Part shown: positions 20,601 through 24,029 of the stretch, piece by piece
How positions within the stretch are numbered: the stretch's first letter is position 1
How the letters are laid out: every line of letters starts with the position of its first letter
Assembly (NCBI GenBank): GCA_015657535.1
Contig: JADHZB010001636.1
Span: 10,637 to 34,665, forward strand
Direction: 5' to 3'
Length of the DNA: 24,029 bases
Origin: Nephromyces sp. MM_2019
Lineage: Eukaryota; Apicomplexa; Aconoidasida; Nephromycida
Made by a program: the position numbers and the translations under genes
The notes under the pieces: generated by a model
Told to the model about the DNA's origin: nothing
The model's input: the letters and a program-made list of their open reading frames with translations, nothing else
The model's database searches: none

Positions 20601-20859
20601 ATTCTTATAGACGTTTTCCTAGCATCACCTGCATCCGTGTAAAGGTGTTAACTGTGGGTGATGATGATGGGTGTGGCATAAGAGGCTAGCTTTCCGCCCA
20701 CAGTGGAAACTTCGAGAAAGCCACCCACAATCATTTGCACACACGGGTTCTTAGTGTATCTCCTTCTCATATATTGGGAAAGAAACGAAATTACCCCCCC
20801 CTTACGCTGGGAAAAACCCTCCAACGGGAAAGAAACTGATTCCCCATTCCAACCGGGAA
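20601..20859. other. Upstream flank of the four-exon minus gene
   Basis: Runs of C and GGGAAAG/ACGGGAAAG blocks appear from about 20770 and lead into the minisatellite. No exon on either strand is supported. Confidence 0.4.
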
Positions 20860-21260
20860 GGAAACCAGCGCACAGAGCTATTACATCATCCCCTCCCCTC
20901 CCACGGCTAATGATGCCAATAGACAGTCAATACACCACTAATGAAGCCAGTACACAGAGCCATTGCACCACCCCTCCCCTCCCAATACACAGTGCCAATA
21001 CGCCACTCCCCGCGCGACACACAGCACCATTACACCACCCCCCCCTCCCACTCCCTTTATGAAGACAATAGACAGAGCCAATGCACACCACTAATGGAAA
21101 CCGACACACACCGCCAATACTCCACCCTCCCAGCAACACACAGAGCCAACACACCGTAACCCCCCTCCCCAACTCCCTTTATGGAGATAATAGGCAGAGC
21201 TAGTGCATACCGCTAACAGTAACAAACACACAAGTCAGTGCAACACCCCCCCCTCCCACC
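20860..21260. repeat. C-rich minisatellite (CACAGAGCCA...CCCCTCCC)
   Basis: Repeated blocks of CACAGAGCCAWTRCACC followed by C-runs (CCCCTCCCCTCCC). The longer block beginning ACTCCCTTTATG recurs at 21050 and 21172, 122 bases apart, and related CAATAGACAG blocks occur at 20917 and 21066. The strand asymmetry is extreme (C-rich on plus). Open frames across it on both strands are Pro/His- or Gly-rich repeat translations. Confidence 0.8.
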
Positions 21261-21860
21261 ACCATTAAACGGAAACCCATACATAACCCACACGGCCACC
21301 CTCCCCTGGAGCTTCTCACCACTTCCGGCCTCGGATCTCCTCGTACTGCCTTAAGTTCCCTGCCATCGCAAGACTCTGGCCGCTGCAGCTCGCTCTTTTT
21401 ACGTGCACACACATCTCACAACGCAAGGAAAGGCATGTATCAGCTTCAGGATGCCAGCATTTCAATCCATAATAAAGCACAACAATGAAAATGAGTCATG
21501 TACATATATACTGAGTTACTATATCAGACGGAAAGGACTCTCAAAGCATTATTAAAGACGGACATTAGATAAATAATGAATCTTTTCATGTTTTTATTGT
21601 TTCCCTCCTTGCTTTGCACGTAAAATATTTTGTAACTTTTCCTTCACGTAAAGTGCTATTGCTTTATGTATCTCTTCGCATACTACCATAATGAATCCCC
21701 TGTGAATTAAACCCCGAGCAGCCGGAACGTTTTTTTTTATATGATTTTCTTCCTCCTGGCTGCAAAATAGTAGAAAATCTCGCCTCTACTCCTGTTTTTC
21801 AAAGGAAGACTCAACCACACACATTACACTTTTTCCCACTCAGAGGTGCTCGAAGTACTA
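21261..21860. other. No gene seen
   Basis: Mixed DNA between the minisatellite and the next candidate exon; AT-rich from 21450. No exon is fixed by splice signals on either strand. Confidence 0.4.
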
Positions 21861-22124
21861 CTACTGTCTGCGCATAGTTGTGTAGTCCTGGGGAAACTGT
21901 GGAGCAAAGGTCAGTAATTTGCCTTTCGGGCTCTGAGGAATGGAGCTTCTAGCTTGAAAGTGGTGCAAGTTTGTGCTTTGTAGCAAAAAATACCCCGTCT
22001 TGTTGCTTTCCCATACAATTTGTGGAATAGGGAAAGGGGGAGGATATATTTCCTTCTCATAGCCTGTATAGTATGTAGAAGCAGTTGAAATTTTGGAGAG
22101 AGAAGCACTTTTCCGTGAATCTGC
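21861..22124 (-). CDS. Candidate minus-strand exon, frame ambiguous
   Basis: Begins after acceptor AAATGTGCCTGCAG. Two frames are open. One, ending at 21861, is Pro/Ser-rich and contains YEKEIYPPPFPIPQIVWES. The other, ending at 21911, is helical and contains MRRKYILPLSLFHKLYG. No donor is clear, so it may be a terminal exon. Product unknown. Confidence 0.3.
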   Translation of the reverse strand, partial: ADSRKSASLSKISTASTYYTGYEKEIYPPPFPIPQIVWESNKTGYFLLQSTNLHHFQARSSIPQSPKGKLLTFAPQFPQDYTTMRRQ

Positions 22125-22149
22125 AGGCACATTTTTGAAAATTCATGTG

Positions 22150-22375
22150 GACTAAAAGTGCACAGAGGGTGTAGTAGTAGTTTATAGAGTAGTGGTGATG
22201 CAGAGAGGGTGTAGAAGTGGTGCAGACAGAGGGATTAGAAGTAATGAATACAGCTTGGAGGTAGTGAATACATAGTGGAAAAAGTGGAGATATACATTAG
22301 AAGTAGTGCATCCAAGTTAGAAGTAATGTGTAAGTACTGCAAGGCGTGTAAACTTGGGGGAAGAAGCTGACGTAC
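22150..22375. repeat. Degenerate GAAGTAGTGNA repeats
   Basis: Imperfect copies of AGAAGTAGTGCA/AGAAGTAATGAA and GCAGAGAGGGTGTAGAAG at irregular 25-45 base spacing. Almost no C on the plus strand. No coding signal. Confidence 0.65.
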
Positions 22376-22424
22376 ACATGAGAAGCTAAGTTTTATGATG
22401 CAGTCGTACCACACAGTTGTCTCA

Positions 22425-22967
22425 TCAAGTAGCGATTCGAATATATATGTGTTCGCTATATAAGATGATGCAGTAGAAAGCCATCAATGTGGAAGCAGTA
22501 TTGAAGTGAGTACAGTCTGTATAAAGGGCTGAATAAAGTGTTTTCTCCCAGGTGGAAGCAGATGTCGGAAGTTTCTGGCGAGGTAGCTTTACTGGAGTGT
22601 TATGTGTGCGTTTATGTAGGATCTTCGCGCAATTTGATGCTGTGAGCTTTTTGAAACTCAGCTCTTCCAGCATCTTGTGTGTGAGAAGGAGTGCATGGTG
22701 TATGTACGTGTGGTGTGAATGATTGTATGGTGTATGGGCAGGGTGTGTGTAGTGGACGCTAGCAGCTTGAATGCACCTTATCGGAGCAGTCTTGCTGCTA
22801 CTCTTGCTGAGGTGTGATAGATTCATCCTCCTCACCAAAGTTGCTCCACTTTTTTCATGCTTGTACCGAGTAAATGTGTGTGCGTGTGTGTGCCGATATT
22901 TGTTTATGTGTGCTAAGGCTCTCTCGTTTCTCCATGGTGTTGTAGAGCCACAGTTTTGCTCACGCAT
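22425..22967 (-). CDS. Longest open frame of the window, coding status doubtful
   Basis: A 180-codon minus frame with no stop. The middle is translated CA/TG repeat (His/Thr/Tyr-rich). The flanking parts look more like protein, for example LLLTHKMLEELSFKKLTAS and KLPRQKLPTSASTWEKTLYS. CA-rich DNA lacks stop codons in some frames, so length alone is weak evidence. There is no convincing start or family match, and a plus-strand hydrophobic frame overlaps it at 22771-22995. Confidence 0.3.
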   Translation of the reverse strand: MREQNCGSTTPWRNERALAHINKYRHTHAHTFTRYKHEKSGATLVRRMNLSHLSKSSSKTAPIRCIQAASVHYTHPAHTPYNHSHHTYIHHALLLTHKMLEELSFKKLTASNCAKILHKRTHNTPVKLPRQKLPTSASTWEKTLYSALYTDCTHFNTASTLMAFYCIILYSEHIYIRIAT

Positions 22968-22995
22968 TAGCTTTTTACCTGGAGATTACCAATAG

Positions 22996-23340
22996 TCCTA
23001 AGGGTTTTACAGTTTCATATCTTTGAGCTTTAAAGGTTTTTGTATGTGCAATAACAGTGAAGCCTCTCGTCTTTGCGTTTCACTTGTTTCGTGAAGCTTG
23101 ACTAAGAGCATTTGAGGGTCTTCGGGCACACACACATGTAGCCTGTAGGAGTAGATTGCTAGTTTTTGCAGTCGAAGTTGCTTTCCTTGCAAAGATATAT
23201 GTGTATGGAAGGCTCTTTTTTTGTATGCAAGTAGCGTGTCTGAGTGAATTTGTAAGCCTTTATCAATCAGTGTTGTATGTGTGTGTGCTACAGGTTGTGT
23301 GTAGTAGTCTCGTGCTCTTTGACGTTTTTTTCAGATAGGA
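22996..23340. other. No gene seen
   Basis: TGTGTG-rich sequence with short Cys/Val/Phe-rich frames typical of TG-repeat translation. No splice-bounded exon was found. Confidence 0.4.
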
Positions 23341-23700
23341 TGCTTGCGAATTTTTCACATAGACACTATTAAGGAGCATTTCACACATAGTGACAAAGCG
23401 AGGTTTTTGCACAAATGCATATTGATGAAACGAAGTCCTCACACCCTCTATCAACTCTTTTCGCACACACACTGTTCACTCAGTTTTCACATGCACACAT
23501 ACACATTTCCACTATCAACTCCTTGTCGCACATTTTCCCTCACATCACCTTGTCACGCGTCTTTCCTCCAGGCCTCTCGCATCTTCCCCCACTAATTTCA
23601 ATTCCACCCTCCTGCCCGCTTTCACCCCATGGTACATACACTCACTCCATCCCCCCTTCGCACACGCACATACAAAACCTACCCCTTTACACTTCCTGAC
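23340..23700. other. Pyrimidine/CA-rich stretch upstream of a plus-strand exon
   Basis: Dominated by C, T and CACA on the plus strand (TTTCCTCCAGGCC, TCTTCCCCCAC). Open frames across it are His/Ser/Thr/Pro-rich and overlap in several registers, as low-complexity DNA gives. It may be the promoter, 5' UTR or an intron of the gene beginning at 23730. Confidence 0.45.
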
Positions 23701-23729
23701 ACAAGAATCGCATTTTTAAGAGAGGAACT

Positions 23730-24014
23730 ATGTGGACGCCTACCCTAAAGAGTAGAAGAGCCTGTGGTTACCTCAGGACTCATGGAGGTTCAAACACTGA
23801 GGGCGTAAGCACATCCGCTCTGGAGATGCATTCTTCAAACTACTTACCAAAATCAGCAGTCTCAAAGAAGGTTAGGGATGTGAGAACGGGTTCAACCAGT
23901 GATATAAGTCTCTCGAATGGGGGGGTGAATAGCTACCTGTTGAGCAGAGATTTAAGGGCTCCAATGGGATCTGAAGATGGTCTAATGGCTCCTAGTAAGG
24001 TGGTGGGGGGGTGA
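23730..24014 (+). CDS. 5' or internal exon of an unrecognised Ser/Gly-rich protein, runs off window
   Basis: ATG in context GGAACTATGTGG opens a frame of 94 codons. The peptide is hydrophilic, rich in Ser, Gly and Arg, and low in repeats: LKSRRACGYLRTHGGSNTEG, KSAVSKKVRDVRTGSTSD. This base composition is unlike the flanking CA-rich DNA. A GTAAGG donor (CCTA|GTAAGG, about 23993) near the end suggests splicing before the TGA at 24012. Such low-complexity Ser-rich N-termini are common in protist regulatory proteins, but no domain is visible. The frame is also open a few codons upstream of the ATG, so it could be an internal exon after CATTTTTAAG. Confidence 0.45.
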   Translation: MWTPTLKSRRACGYLRTHGGSNTEGVSTSALEMHSSNYLPKSAVSKKVRDVRTGSTSDISLSNGGVNSYLLSRDLRAPMGSEDGLMAPSKVVGG

Positions 24015-24029
24015 TGGGGGCGAGAGGTG

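Noticed and set aside
1..24029. tRNA, rRNA, CRISPR, prophage, toxin or virus-derived genes
   Set aside because: No cloverleaf, rRNA core, direct-repeat/spacer array, or replication, capsid or polymerase motif was seen on either strand.

Overview
This window looks like nuclear DNA from a single-celled eukaryote. The coding signal is broken into many short exons bounded by GT/AG junctions. Introns run from about 50 to 650 bases and are rich in TG/CA blocks and small tandem repeats. A degenerate CCCTAAA/TTTAGGG array lies inside one intron. That telomere type is used by apicomplexans and other alveolates, by plants and by some algae. With small exons and CA/TG-rich introns I lean towards an alveolate such as a coccidian-like apicomplexan, but this is inference and no species is proposed. 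I saw no operons, CRISPR arrays, rRNA, tRNA or virus genes. Simple open reading frames are a poor guide here, so I built gene models by chaining exons whose splice phases agree.

Layout. (1) 303-2814, minus: a gene resembling the Abraxas/FAM175 family (MPN-like, then helical); its 3' end runs off the window start. (2) 2900-5500: ambiguous, with weak minus-strand exons near 4 kb, a TG minisatellite and a 47-bp tandem repeat. (3) 5584-8287, minus: an OB-fold gene that looks like RMI2, the small partner of the BLM-TOP3-RMI complex, probably spliced to extra C-terminal exons, with possible 5' exons up to 8906. (4) 9547-13213, minus: a chain of 19 small exons encoding about 466 residues of mostly helical, unrecognised protein. 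(5) 14.3-14.7 kb, minus: two candidate exons of a hydrophobic protein. (6) 15592-17759, plus: the best gene here, four exons encoding a 277-residue protein with an N-myristoylation-type start, degenerate EF-hand-like segments and a long coiled coil. (7) 17775-18790, minus: an unrecognised multi-exon gene converging on gene 6 with 15 bases between the two stop codons. (8) 19119-19330 and probably onwards, plus: an unrecognised exon. (9) 19659-20576, minus: a complete four-exon model of about 205 residues, unrecognised. (10) 20.7-23.7 kb: C-rich minisatellite, degenerate repeats, CA/TG and pyrimidine-rich DNA with ambiguous frames. (11) 23730 to the end, plus: an exon, probably the 5' part of a gene leaving the window.

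The only functional theme supported is DNA repair. An RMI2-like OB protein and an Abraxas-like scaffold lie on the same strand a few kb apart, but I see nothing showing that they work together. Every multi-exon model is a manual reading of splice signals and needs transcript evidence.
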